In this document: positions 35,077 through 43,774 of the stretch, piece by piece | Layout: every line of letters starts with the position of its first letter | How positions within the stretch are numbered: the first letter of the stretch is position 1 | From: OLB6 sp964467455 | GTDB taxonomy: Bacteria > Bacteroidota > Ignavibacteria > Kapaibacteriales > Kapaibacteriaceae | Assembly: GCA_964467455.1 (NCBI GenBank) | Contig: CAYXQJ010000009.1 | Location: 1-64,000, forward strand | DNA: 64,000 nucleotides | Reading direction: 5' to 3' | Position numbers and translations under genes: made by a program | The notes under the pieces: model-generated | What the model saw: only the letters and a program-made list of their open reading frames with translations | Told to the model about the DNA's origin: nothing | Database searches by the model: none

Positions 35077-35781
35077 ATGAAGATCGTTTACTTCTTGATC
35101 GTCACCACCATGTTTGTTGTTGGATGCAGCTCTGGCACCACGTCAGTTGAGCGAACAACACCGCCCCCTATCAAAGTATCCGAGCAGACCTATGCACCGA
35201 TCGCGATCTCTGAAGATACGGTCGTGGCACAAGCAACAGCGGGAGGGCTTACGTATAGCGCTGTGCCTAAGGGCAAGACAGAGACGCGGACGGCTGCACT
35301 GCGAGAAGTGGGCGATTCGATCACGATGAAATATGGCGAAGCCATTCTGATCGTTCTGGATAGTCTCAACCCCGCGGAAGTGACGATCGAATCGGTGATC
35401 GACGAAACAACGAAGACCGTTACGCTGCGTGTGATCGACAAGACGAAAGATGTTGTGGTCCTAACGCATAAATGCCAGACCGTTGATCGTGTCGGTGGTG
35501 GTGCAACAGAGTTCCCTCGTATCATTCTTGCCGATGGACTGGCACCCGAACAAGTTGTGGTCACGCCGATGTGTGATGAGATGAACCGTCTTGCAGGATA
35601 CTCCATTCGGTACGGCGCCGAAGAACGCGGATGTCAGGTGCAGGCACAGGCAAGTCTGCGTTCATTCCACCGTTGTGGTGAAAAGCTGCAGGCAGAGTCC
35701 AAGAAGAATAACAAGTCGAAGTCACCAAAGGTCAAGAACGACACGTGGCGTCTACTGTTCTACGGTGATGATCGGAAATAG
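35077..35781 (+). CDS. Putative lipoprotein with basic C-terminus
   Basis: A 234-residue protein with a lipoprotein signal (FLIVTTMFVVGCSSG, Cys17), a threonine/proline-rich linker and a mixed body with four more cysteines (HKCQ, PMCDE, RGCQ, RCGE). The C-terminus is strongly basic (ESKKNNKSKSPKVKND). No family is recognised. It starts two bases after the previous lipoprotein gene, and its last 30 bases overlap the 3' end of the convergent sensor-cyclase gene. Confidence 0.62.
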   Translation: MKIVYFLIVTTMFVVGCSSGTTSVERTTPPPIKVSEQTYAPIAISEDTVVAQATAGGLTYSAVPKGKTETRTAALREVGDSITMKYGEAILIVLDSLNPAEVTIESVIDETTKTVTLRVIDKTKDVVVLTHKCQTVDRVGGGATEFPRIILADGLAPEQVVVTPMCDEMNRLAGYSIRYGAEERGCQVQAQASLRSFHRCGEKLQAESKKNNKSKSPKVKNDTWRLLFYGDDRK

Positions 35782-38700
35782 TCCGTACGTGTGCATCGCC
35801 CCCTTACCCTTGACGTCGGTAAGGCCACTTTCCACGATCCGGAACTCACCACGATACGGCGCCAAGGCATCGACGAACGACGTTGTGCACAAGATCGAGT
35901 CGGCATCTGCCAGAGACTCCATCCTGGCAGCAACGTTGACGGTGTCGCCCCATACGTCGTAGGCGAACCGACTCTCTCCAACAACGGCAGCGACGACGTC
36001 GCCACTGTTGATGCCGATGCGCAGGTGGAGATCATATGCTGACTCCGCGGAGAAGGTCTTGATGATCGAGATCATGTCCAAGGCAAACAATGCCATACGC
36101 CGAGCATGATCTTGTGCAGGTTCCGGAAGCCCCGCAGCTGCCATATAGCCGTCGCCGATCGTCTTGATGCGCTCAACACCAAAACGTTGTGCGGCACGAT
36201 CAAAACGCGAGAAGAGATCGTTGAGAATACGGACCACTTCATGCGGCTCGAGGGTGCTGGTGAGCGGTGTAAATCCCACAAGATCTGCAAAGAGTACCGT
36301 AGCGTTGCTGAACGAGTCGGCGATCTGTCGTTCACCTGCCTTCAGTCTGTGGGCAACTGATGCGGGGAGAACGTTCAACAACAACTTCTCACTACGCTCT
36401 TGTTCAGACCGCAGATCGCGCGTGCGTTCTTCGACGATCTGTTCAAGCTGACGATTCTTGCGCTTGATAGACCGTACTCGTGACCGATAGAATACAACAC
36501 CAAGAGCGATCATCGCCAAGGCCACCCCCAACTTCAGCCAGATCGTCTGCCACCATGTTGGCTCGATGATCACGGTCAAGGGGGCGCGTGGTTCTTTCCA
36601 GGTTCCGTCTACGTCGAACACCTGCACGCGAAACCGATACGTGCCCGGGCCGACCTGCTGATACCGTGCCATCTGTACCGAGGGCAATTCCACCCAGTGT
36701 TCGTCATATCCCTCGAGCAAATAGCGGAAGCGAACGTACGTGCCGTACGTTGGGTCTACCACGCCGAAGCCGATCGCAAAGGGCGAGTCGCCATAGTTCA
36801 CCGTCAAGGTGTCCAGGGTATTGAGCCAACGCTGCAGTCCTACAGGCCGGTCATGCACATGTAGTGTGGTGAGATGCAGCTGCAGATCTCTGCGAACGTC
36901 CGGTGATGTTGCAGGATCGAAGATCCCCACACCGTCGGAACGGAGCAGCACGACCTTGATCGTGTTGCCGTAGCGAGGGAAGACGGCGGAGTGGATCGTG
37001 GAAGAGACATCGGTATCAAGAGGGACGATGCGAAACCGTCCGGTGCGCGGATCGAAGCGCTCGATCTGATGTGGCGTGACCAACCAGATGTTTCCAATGT
37101 GATCCACAGAAGCCGCAACGTAGGGCTCGCGGCCAACACGTACGAACGGACTGCGCAGACGTCGGTATGTCTTGGTCGCAAGATCGACCTCGATCACGCT
37201 CCTACGATCTGCGATGAAGGCCCGACCGCGATCGTCGACCATCATGCACTTGATGGATGCCGGCGGCTCTGTTGTGGCGTCTGCCGGACGGATGGCGAGC
37301 GGGTCGATCGTCCCATTCGACCGCAACATGCCGATCTGTCGATGTCCAAATGCCCAGATCGAGCGGTTCGTGCCATTGACAACACCAACAACGGCATCAT
37401 TGATATCAAGGTCAGTGAAGTCTGCCACAGGCGCGCGGAACACACATCGATCCGCAGCTTCATCATATTCGTATCTGCCGCGATCGGTCAAGATCCACAC
37501 GCGTCCATCCGGCAGTTCGATCAAACGTGACGCCAGGTTACTCTCTGGTGCCGACGTCGTGTTCGCTCCATCCAACTGGTAGGTCCGTGCACTACCTGTG
37601 GCGCCATCATACCGGACAACACGTCCGCTCATTCCCAGCCACATCGCGCCATCGCGTGTGCGGAGCGACGATCGAATGCCGCTCATCGCATTCGCCGCTT
37701 CTAACAGCGACGGCACCACACTAGTCCGGTTTGGTTCGATGCGCAGCGCAAGGGAGCGCGATCCAGGCACGGTCGCGCCGGCGAACAACACCACCACATC
37801 TTCACGCACCATGATCGCCGATGCGATGTCGATCGCCTGAGGAACATCATGAATGATCGGCTTGAGGGGGTCGATCACGACCACACCACGATCAACGATC
37901 AACGCCGTCGTGCGCCCAGCGCTGTCACGGTCTACCGGCAGCACAACGTCACTTGCTGACGTACCGGCCACTTCTACAACGTCAACGCGACCTCGCTCCA
38001 CATCAACTTGAAGGAGCGCGCCATAACCACCAAGCAGCACATTGCCGTTGCGGGCACTTCGCACCTCACGCGATCCGTACCGCGGCGTTCGCAGCAGTCT
38101 TGATGGCTCGATCAGACCTGTCACGACCTGAGTCACGACCGATCCACGACGATCCACCTTCGTGATCGACACGCTACCGTTTGGTGTCACCAGGACCAGA
38201 CCGCCGCGCGATGACGTTGCGACGACCGGCGCCTGATGCAGGCCATCGGACCAACGCGCCGACCCCACCACGGTGCTGTTCTCCACATCCAACCGATAGA
38301 TCACATCGCCATGGACAAGCCAGGCATAGGCGCCATCATCATCAGCAACGATCCATTCTTGTGTTAGGGGGCTGGGCAGACCCTTGATCGTTCGACGCTG
38401 CGTGGCTCCTGTTGCCACATTGCAGGTAACAAAGAACCCTTGATCTACGAACCACACCTGCCCCTTTCCATCAGAGAGAACGGAAGCGTTCGCAGTGATG
38501 CCTTGAACTTGTGTTCGTTGACCGGTGCGGATCGAGCCAAGGTGTATCGCCGACGCGTCGCGTGTGATGAACGTGTGTTCGTTGACCAGCGAGACCGTGT
38601 GTGTTCCGCGAAACGGTTCGGCGGTACGCGAGCCGCCGGGGAGGATGTTGGAGAAGGCCTGGCGTCCGGGCTCGAACGACGAGAGGCCATGCACAGAGCT

Positions 38701-38997
38701 TACATAAAGTTTGCCGGCGGTTGATTCCAGAATGGAATAACACCGAACGCTCAAGACTGACGTGGAATCGGCGGGGTTTGGGAGGAACGACTGCACATCG
38801 CGTCCATCCCATCGACAGAGTCCTTCTTTCGTCGAGATCCAGGTATACCCTTCACGATCGACATGGGCCGCATAGATCTCCGACGACGGCAGCCCATTGG
38901 ACACATCCAACAGGGTCAGGGCAGAGCGTTGTCCATGCGCGTCAAGGGCAAGCCAGAGCAACCACGCGGTCAGCCATCCGATACGGTAACGAATCAT
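35752..38997 (-). CDS. Membrane sensor adenylate cyclase: two-component propeller, Y_Y_Y and class III cyclase
   Basis: A 1081-residue membrane receptor. After a signal peptide (WLTAWLLWLALDAHG) come two-component-type beta-propeller repeats (residues about 25-710; YTWISTKEGLCRWDG), a Y_Y_Y immunoglobulin-like domain (RFRYLLEGYDEHWVELP, PGTYRFRVQVFD), a membrane helix (LKLGVALAMIALGVVFY), a coiled coil (KRKNRQLEQIVEERTRDLR) and a cyclase domain. Metal aspartates about 905 (LFADLVGFT) and 949 (TIGDGYM), adenine-recognition Lys945 and Asp1018 (YDVWGDTVN), and Asn1021 and Arg1025 (NVAAR) are intact. It replaces the kinase of hybrid two-component systems with cAMP output. The extracellular signal is unknown, glycans being common for relatives. 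Confidence 0.9.
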   Translation of the reverse strand: MIRYRIGWLTAWLLWLALDAHGQRSALTLLDVSNGLPSSEIYAAHVDREGYTWISTKEGLCRWDGRDVQSFLPNPADSTSVLSVRCYSILESTAGKLYVSSVHGLSSFEPGRQAFSNILPGGSRTAEPFRGTHTVSLVNEHTFITRDASAIHLGSIRTGQRTQVQGITANASVLSDGKGQVWFVDQGFFVTCNVATGATQRRTIKGLPSPLTQEWIVADDDGAYAWLVHGDVIYRLDVENSTVVGSARWSDGLHQAPVVATSSRGGLVLVTPNGSVSITKVDRRGSVVTQVVTGLIEPSRLLRTPRYGSREVRSARNGNVLLGGYGALLQVDVERGRVDVVEVAGTSASDVVLPVDRDSAGRTTALIVDRGVVVIDPLKPIIHDVPQAIDIASAIMVREDVVVLFAGATVPGSRSLALRIEPNRTSVVPSLLEAANAMSGIRSSLRTRDGAMWLGMSGRVVRYDGATGSARTYQLDGANTTSAPESNLASRLIELPDGRVWILTDRGRYEYDEAADRCVFRAPVADFTDLDINDAVVGVVNGTNRSIWAFGHRQIGMLRSNGTIDPLAIRPADATTEPPASIKCMMVDDRGRAFIADRRSVIEVDLATKTYRRLRSPFVRVGREPYVAASVDHIGNIWLVTPHQIERFDPRTGRFRIVPLDTDVSSTIHSAVFPRYGNTIKVVLLRSDGVGIFDPATSPDVRRDLQLHLTTLHVHDRPVGLQRWLNTLDTLTVNYGDSPFAIGFGVVDPTYGTYVRFRYLLEGYDEHWVELPSVQMARYQQVGPGTYRFRVQVFDVDGTWKEPRAPLTVIIEPTWWQTIWLKLGVALAMIALGVVFYRSRVRSIKRKNRQLEQIVEERTRDLRSEQERSEKLLLNVLPASVAHRLKAGERQIADSFSNATVLFADLVGFTPLTSTLEPHEVVRILNDLFSRFDRAAQRFGVERIKTIGDGYMAAAGLPEPAQDHARRMALFALDMISIIKTFSAESAYDLHLRIGINSGDVVAAVVGESRFAYDVWGDTVNVAARMESLADADSILCTTSFVDALAPYRGEFRIVESGLTDVKGKGAMHTYGLFPIITVEQ

Positions 38998-39015
38998 GCA
39001 GCGAATCTAGGTACT

Positions 39016-39903
39016 TCAGTGTGGTGCGCCATGGCTTCGGTACAGATTCATGACTGCCGGTGCTGCCGTGACAAAGATGTAGATCACGTATCCGGCACCA
39101 AGGATGGCGGCGGTGATGATCGTCGCCAGGATCATCTTCCCTGTGCCGATGCTTTGGGAAGCACCGTAGGCGAACCACGCTACCAGGAGCCAAAGCAGGA
39201 TCGCAACGAACATCGTGGCTTGAATGCCGGTGGCGATGCGATACAGCGGACGGTCTATAGCGTTTGCATAAACGCGCTGGCTTTCTTCAAACGTCGGGAT
39301 CACCGACGCCAGCGACCCTGTACGAACGCTGTCCGGCAACTCACCCGTCTCCGGGTCGATCGCGGCGACAACTTGTTGCAGCTGCGGACCCAGCGTCTTG
39401 TACGTGTTCTCCAACTTGACCCACGAACTCGCCGTCACCGGATCGACCATGGCAATGTTCGTGGTGGCATTGGCGGCAACACCTAACACCAGGGCAACGC
39501 CGCAGAAGTAGCAGGAGAGTCCAAACGAAGCCGAGAACGGCGTTTTTGCACCGAACATCCTCAGGACGCCATGTCCGATCGCCATCGCGGCCAAGAACAG
39601 GAACAGCTCCAGCAGCGCATCTATGCCGAGAGCGAGGAAGCCTGCATCATCGGTGGGCATTGTGGCGGGGTCGGTGACCACGGGCAGGGCCACGGACAGA
39701 AAGAACGAGATCAAGAAGGCCGTGATCAAAAAGGCCACGCCCTTCTCCGTCAATTGGTCGGCAGCGGTGGTATCCGAAGACGCCCCCTCTCCCTCCACAG
39801 CAACGTGCTGAGCGATGAACGTCCGCGGACGTGACACGCAGGCCGCGAACTTGGACAAGAACGACGGTAGCTCTGAGACCACTTTTTCGAGGTATGACTT
39901 CAT
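39016..39903 (-). CDS. Yip1-like integral membrane protein
   Basis: A 295-residue membrane protein with about five hydrophobic segments (AFLITAFLISFFLSVALPVV; LLELFLFLAAMAIGHGVL; FGLSCYFCGVALVLGVA; TMFVAILLWLLVAWFAYG; ILATIITAAILGAGYVIYIF). The opening (VVSELPSFLSKFAACVSRPRTFI) and order resemble bacterial Yip1/YIP1-domain proteins of unknown function. AAGGAGGAG stands before ATG 39903. It is 18 bases from the start of the sensor cyclase on the same strand, so it may lead that operon. Confidence 0.6.
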   Translation of the reverse strand: MKSYLEKVVSELPSFLSKFAACVSRPRTFIAQHVAVEGEGASSDTTAADQLTEKGVAFLITAFLISFFLSVALPVVTDPATMPTDDAGFLALGIDALLELFLFLAAMAIGHGVLRMFGAKTPFSASFGLSCYFCGVALVLGVAANATTNIAMVDPVTASSWVKLENTYKTLGPQLQQVVAAIDPETGELPDSVRTGSLASVIPTFEESQRVYANAIDRPLYRIATGIQATMFVAILLWLLVAWFAYGASQSIGTGKMILATIITAAILGAGYVIYIFVTAAPAVMNLYRSHGAPH

Positions 39904-39926
39904 GTTTACTCCTCCTTAGGGGAATG

Positions 39927-39983
39927 TTCCCCGGCAACTTACTTCCCCGGCAACCTTCCCCGGCAACTTACTTCCCCGGCAAG
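39927..39983. repeat. CCGGCA repeat family, locus 1
   Basis: Four TTCCCCGGCAA units in a 29-base period (16+13) lie between two minus-strand genes. The last unit contains the stop codon of the acetyltransferase (TAA at 39968-39970 on the minus strand). The family recurs at six more loci between 40.5 and 61.9 kb, always with TTCCCCGGCA on the top strand. Confidence 0.92.
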
Positions 39984-40498
39984 ACGGGTCTGTTCAGGGC
40001 ATACTCGACGTGTGGCGACACCGCCGCCCCCGGGTCACGAACCTCCACGTACCCCAGAAACTCCGCGCCGAGTCGTTCAACGGCAATTCGAGACCGCATG
40101 TTGTTGACACCGATCTGAAATCGGACCTGGGGGACATAGCTGAATGCATGTTCGAGCATCAATTGCTTGACGATCTGGTTCGCCCCCTTCCCCCAATAGG
40201 AGCGAGCGAAGAAGGTGTAGCCAATGTAAATGTACGAACCGTCGGCAGCGGGCTCGTAGTATCGAGTCGAACCGATGATGTCACCCGTGGACGTATCGAT
40301 GATGACGTAGGCCGTACCATGGGCCATGGCGCCGTCAAAGAAGGTCTGAAAGACCTCCCTTCGCCACCGGTCATGTTGTGGATGCTGCTCCCAGATCAGC
40401 GGATCGGAGGCAACACGATGCAACGCCTCGATATCCGAAGCCCGTAGGGGGCGGAGAAGGATATTCTGAGAACGCAGTTCTTTGGACGTGTCGATCAT
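39968..40498 (-). CDS. GNAT-family N-acetyltransferase (RimJ/RimL-like)
   Basis: A 176-residue acetyltransferase of the RimJ/RimL-like type: N-terminal LRPLRASDIEALHRVAS, beta-hairpin core AYVIIDTSTGDIIGSTRY, acetyl-CoA region YIGYTFFARSYWGKGANQIV and C-terminal VRFQIGVNNMRSRIAVERLGAEFLG. Acceptor substrate unknown, though amino-terminal or small-molecule acylation is usual. Both ends are shaped by the CCGGCA repeat: the final LPGK and stop are repeat-derived, and the sequence just upstream of ATG 40498 provides GGGGAAGG as a Shine-Dalgarno-like element. An alternative start inside the repeat would add MPGKVA. Confidence 0.87.
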   Translation of the reverse strand: MIDTSKELRSQNILLRPLRASDIEALHRVASDPLIWEQHPQHDRWRREVFQTFFDGAMAHGTAYVIIDTSTGDIIGSTRYYEPAADGSYIYIGYTFFARSYWGKGANQIVKQLMLEHAFSYVPQVRFQIGVNNMRSRIAVERLGAEFLGYVEVRDPGAAVSPHVEYALNRPVLPGK

Positions 40499-40500
40499 GG

Positions 40501-40563
40501 CAACCTTCCCCGGCATCTTACTTCCCCGGCAACCTTCCCCGGCATCTTACTTCCCCGGCAACA
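40501..40563. repeat. CCGGCA repeat family, locus 2, in a divergent promoter region
   Basis: Two full 29-base periods made of CTTACTTCCCCGGCAAC and the shorter CTTCCCCGGCAT occupy nearly the whole gap between the leftward acetyltransferase and the rightward SRPBCC gene. Promoters for both genes must lie inside or overlap the repeat. Confidence 0.92.
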
Positions 40564-40577
40564 TGGTATTTTGAGGG

Positions 40578-41033
40578 ATGAAACTACACTTTAACATCGA
40601 CATCCACGCTACCCCGGAGCGCATCTGGGATTGCATCGTCACTGACGCCCCGTATCGCGAGTGGACGGCAGCGTTTCACCCTGGATCACATTTCGTAGGG
40701 GGCTGGCAGCTCGGTGATCAGATCCGATTTCTTGGTCCGGACGACAACGGTGATCTGCGAGGAATGGTCGCCGAGATCGCAGCGTCGGATCACCCACAAC
40801 ATATTTCCATCCGACACCTTGGCTTTGTGTTCAACGACGTGGTAGACACAACCAGTCCGGCTGTGACGTCGTGGGCACCGGCATATGAGAACTACTTCAT
40901 CGAACCGCTTGGTAATAGCACCACACGATTCAGCGTGACACTCGAGGGCATGGACGAGATGGCAGAGATGTTCGAGGGTATCTGGCCGAAAGCTCTGGAG
41001 TTGTTGAAACAGGTTGCCGAACGCAACAACTGA
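40578..41033 (+). CDS. SRPBCC/START-like domain protein
   Basis: A 151-residue protein of the SRPBCC (polyketide cyclase/Bet v1-like) superfamily: opening MKLHFNIDIHATPERIWDCI and YREWTAAFHPGS, closing C-terminal helix (IWPKALELLKQVAERN) that lids the hydrophobic pocket. These proteins bind lipids or other hydrophobic ligands; some are Aha1-like. The ligand is unknown. It is divergent from the acetyltransferase and 20 bases upstream of a secreted-protein gene. Confidence 0.82.
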   Translation: MKLHFNIDIHATPERIWDCIVTDAPYREWTAAFHPGSHFVGGWQLGDQIRFLGPDDNGDLRGMVAEIAASDHPQHISIRHLGFVFNDVVDTTSPAVTSWAPAYENYFIEPLGNSTTRFSVTLEGMDEMAEMFEGIWPKALELLKQVAERNN

Positions 41034-41053
41034 AATTAGCCCAAGGCGCTGTC

Positions 41054-42421
41054 ATGAAACATCTCCTCATCGTTTTCCTGATCGTCATCAATATTGATAC
41101 AACACAAGGCCAGATCGTGCTGTCCGGAGCAAAGTGGCCGTGGGAAGACAAATGGCGTGATCCAACACGTGGCAGCATCTTGTTGAGTCGCGTTGGTGAG
41201 ACCGACATCGCAACACTCACCTATCACGACACCAAGATCTTCATGGTGGGTCGATTCGACTCGGCGTACAAGGTCACATGGAATCACAACATTCCGGCAC
41301 CTGAGCATGCGATCTCAGCCCACATCATGGCGTCGGCAACAACGGTCAGTGCCTTGATACTAACGCATCACGATGATTCTCTCGGCGTCTATGGCGTCTC
41401 CATTGACGCATCGACCGGCACGATCAAGAAAAAAGGTATCGTGCATGCTGTTGCCAGTAATGCACTCCGCAGACCCTTCTTCGTCACGTCGCCCGATGGC
41501 ACGCGTTGTGCACTCGTCGAACGAAATGAGGGTGACCCGTCAACGGTGATGATCTTTGACGGAGACCTGAATGTTGTCGCAAGTCACAATACGATCGACA
41601 TTCCCGAATACTCCACCAACCTGATGCTTCGTCCGCTCACCATGTGGTCCGGCGACAGTTTCTATCTCGCCACGGCATCGATCGATGATTCGATCGACGT
41701 TTCGATCGTCCGTGTGGATCGCGATCAAGTCACCTATTCTCAAAGGGGGCTTCCCTTTACGTCTAAGGATGAGCTCGACGTTGATGACAGTCGCATCGAG
41801 TTTATTGCCGGCAACGGCGACACCTTTTACGCCATCGTTCAAGAGCGCGACGGAAGTGTGACCAACGTCTTGGTGCGCCACCAACTCTCGGTCAGCTCTG
41901 CATCCACGAGTGCTCAGCGTTACCACATCTCCGAGCGAGTGCACCCCGTTGACGCATTCACGCGAACCTTGATCTACGGAGATACTGCCTTCGTGGCACT
42001 GGAACGATTCAGCGCGTTGTACAAGCGTCAGATCGCCTCTAACGAAATGCTCAGCATCTACACCGTCGGTGATGGCTCGATCACGCGATTCGATCCAGCC
42101 GGAGCACGCTGGAGCAAGCCCATCCCGCGTACCACCGATAGAACCACGGCAGGAACATCGGAGACGATGTTGTTCGGCCTGACCCCGGCAGTCATGGCTG
42201 CCGGCAATGGCACCCTGACCAACGTGTTGTACTGCGAAGATGCCGACGACTTCATCGTAGCTCAAGACTTCGATGCTGCGACCGGTGAGATCAAGCAGCG
42301 CATTCCGCTGATCGACATCGACGGTCCAACGTATTGTTTCCTCGAGCAGTGGATCATCCTTCCCGAGCATAGGATGATCTGGGCGCCGGTCGGCACGGCG
42401 ATCAAGGTGTTTCGCTACTAA
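41054..42421 (+). CDS. Secreted protein of unknown function, probable beta-propeller
   Basis: A 455-residue exported protein with a short signal peptide (MKHLLIVFLIVINIDTTQG) and a body of repeated strands and turns (VYGVSIDASTGTIK, MIFDGDLNVVAS, LTNVLYCEDADDFIVAQDFD) resembling PQQ/WD-type propellers. No sorting domain and no catalytic motif are visible, so it is likely periplasmic. It is 20 bases downstream of the SRPBCC gene. The end is convergent with the OmpA gene across a repeat-filled gap. Confidence 0.55.
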   Translation: MKHLLIVFLIVINIDTTQGQIVLSGAKWPWEDKWRDPTRGSILLSRVGETDIATLTYHDTKIFMVGRFDSAYKVTWNHNIPAPEHAISAHIMASATTVSALILTHHDDSLGVYGVSIDASTGTIKKKGIVHAVASNALRRPFFVTSPDGTRCALVERNEGDPSTVMIFDGDLNVVASHNTIDIPEYSTNLMLRPLTMWSGDSFYLATASIDDSIDVSIVRVDRDQVTYSQRGLPFTSKDELDVDDSRIEFIAGNGDTFYAIVQERDGSVTNVLVRHQLSVSSASTSAQRYHISERVHPVDAFTRTLIYGDTAFVALERFSALYKRQIASNEMLSIYTVGDGSITRFDPAGARWSKPIPRTTDRTTAGTSETMLFGLTPAVMAAGNGTLTNVLYCEDADDFIVAQDFDAATGEIKQRIPLIDIDGPTYCFLEQWIILPEHRMIWAPVGTAIKVFRY

Positions 42422-42428
42422 GCACAAG

Positions 42429-42495
42429 TTCCCCGGCAACCTTACCCGGCATCTTACTTCCCCGGCAAGGTCGTTGCGGCAAGGTCGTTGCTCCC
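42429..42495. repeat. CCGGCA repeat family, locus 3, plus GGCAAGGTCGTTGC duplication
   Basis: One 29-base period (with TTACCCGGCAT as the short half) ends in GGCAAGGT, and then GGCAAGGTCGTTGC occurs twice in tandem. It lies between the convergent propeller-like and OmpA genes. The remaining sequence to 42552 shows no clear terminator. Confidence 0.88.
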
Positions 42496-42552
42496 GACAC
42501 CTTCATCATTGCGATCATGCCGATCGTTGCAGTCGGTCTCATCATCGTACCG

Positions 42553-43617
42553 CTAGAGTTTGATGAACTCAACGCGGCGGTTCAACGCTTTGTTCGTGGC
42601 GTTGTCATTGGCGGCGACGGGTTCTTTCTCACCTTTGCCATCGGTCTCGATGCGAGATGCATCAATGCCATATCCGCCCACCAACGCATTCTTGACCGCA
42701 GTACCACGACGCTTCGATAGATCAAGGTTGGAGTTGTCATCACCATCGCTATCCGTATGTCCAACGATCTTGATCCGCAGCGTTGGATTCTCCTTCATCA
42801 CATCAGCGACCATCTTCAACGTGCCGGCCGATTCGGGTTTCACAACATCTTTGTTGACGTCGAAGTAGATGCCGTAGCTCACTAGCTTTCCTTCCGTCAG
42901 CAGTTTGCTCCGCATATCGGGAAGTCCCGTCGCAATACGCACATTGGTGATAAGGGGCGTCCCATTATCGAAACGGATCATGTTATACTGATACGCTTTC
43001 GACATCGCCTTCGGCAGATCGAACATCTTCGTTTCATTCACATACAAACGAATGCGTTCCTTCTGCACCCAGATGGCAACGTGATACTTCTTGTCTTCAA
43101 GAAGCTTGGGTTCAATCTCCTGCCCCTTAAGATCAGGCGTTCCGTCACGATAATACGCTAGTACCGAATTGTTGTAGGCGAACGCGAACTTGATACCCGC
43201 ATCGCCGGGTCGAGCCACACCGTACATCAGATCTTTTGGCTTGCTCGTGCTGATGAGGTAGAAGGTGAAGTCTTTGTTGTTATGATTTTTCAGTGCGTAC
43301 TTCTGCGGGATCACGTCGAATTCGATCGTATAGTTCTCCGGCAGTTTCAGCGGATCAAGAAGCGTCGTGATACCACGAGCGTTCGTGATCTTGAACCAAC
43401 GTCCGTCGGCTAATAAGGTCGTAACCACTTCACCCGAACCGGTGGTATTCCACGCGATCGGAAAATCGCCGATGGCTTCGGCGGTGAAGTCATCGAAGAA
43501 GATCACCTTCTCGCCGGCGACGAAGTCGTACCTAGAGGTGATGGTCGGCGCTTCCTGTGCGCCAACGAACAACGGAATGAAGAACGCAGTGAGGAAAACA
43601 ACGATGCGACGTGTCAT
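42553..43617 (-). CDS. OmpA-family protein with LamG-like N-terminal domain
   Basis: A 354-residue exported protein. Signal peptide MTRRIVVFLTAFFIPLFVGA; residues about 40-230 form a LamG-like sandwich (IEFDVIPQKYALKNH, KKYHVAIWVQKERIRLYVNE); residues about 240-354 are an OmpA peptidoglycan-binding domain (YGIYFDVNKDVVKPES, IKIVGHTDSDGDDNSNLDLS, RRGTAVKNAL, ALNRRVEFIKL). It should tether to the cell wall in the periplasm. No lipobox and no barrel are present, so it is a soluble OmpA-like protein. Transcribed as a single gene with repeat loci on both sides. Confidence 0.9.
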   Translation of the reverse strand: MTRRIVVFLTAFFIPLFVGAQEAPTITSRYDFVAGEKVIFFDDFTAEAIGDFPIAWNTTGSGEVVTTLLADGRWFKITNARGITTLLDPLKLPENYTIEFDVIPQKYALKNHNNKDFTFYLISTSKPKDLMYGVARPGDAGIKFAFAYNNSVLAYYRDGTPDLKGQEIEPKLLEDKKYHVAIWVQKERIRLYVNETKMFDLPKAMSKAYQYNMIRFDNGTPLITNVRIATGLPDMRSKLLTEGKLVSYGIYFDVNKDVVKPESAGTLKMVADVMKENPTLRIKIVGHTDSDGDDNSNLDLSKRRGTAVKNALVGGYGIDASRIETDGKGEKEPVAANDNATNKALNRRVEFIKL

Positions 43618-43690
43618 AGAGCACCTTGGAGGTAGTGTGCACTACGAACGTAGGGGTGGCGGGAGTGCGCTCCAATGACAGAAGTCACCC

Positions 43691-43764
43691 TTCCCCGGCA
43701 ACCTTACCCGGCATCTTACTTCCCCGGCAACCTTACCCGGCATCTTACTTCCCCGGCAAGGTAG
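43691..43764. repeat. CCGGCA repeat family, locus 4
   Basis: Two full 29-base periods plus a final TTCCCCGGCAAGGT fill the 157-base gap between the OmpA gene (starting at 43617) and the end of the T9SS protein gene at 43775. The rest of the gap holds the OmpA ribosome-binding region and nothing else that I can identify. Confidence 0.92.
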
Positions 43765-43774
43765 GGTGTTTGGG

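Noticed and set aside
42495..42552. Terminator between convergent secreted-protein and OmpA genes
   Set aside because: Only weak AAGGT/ACCTT pairing is visible and there is no T-run, so no terminator is called.
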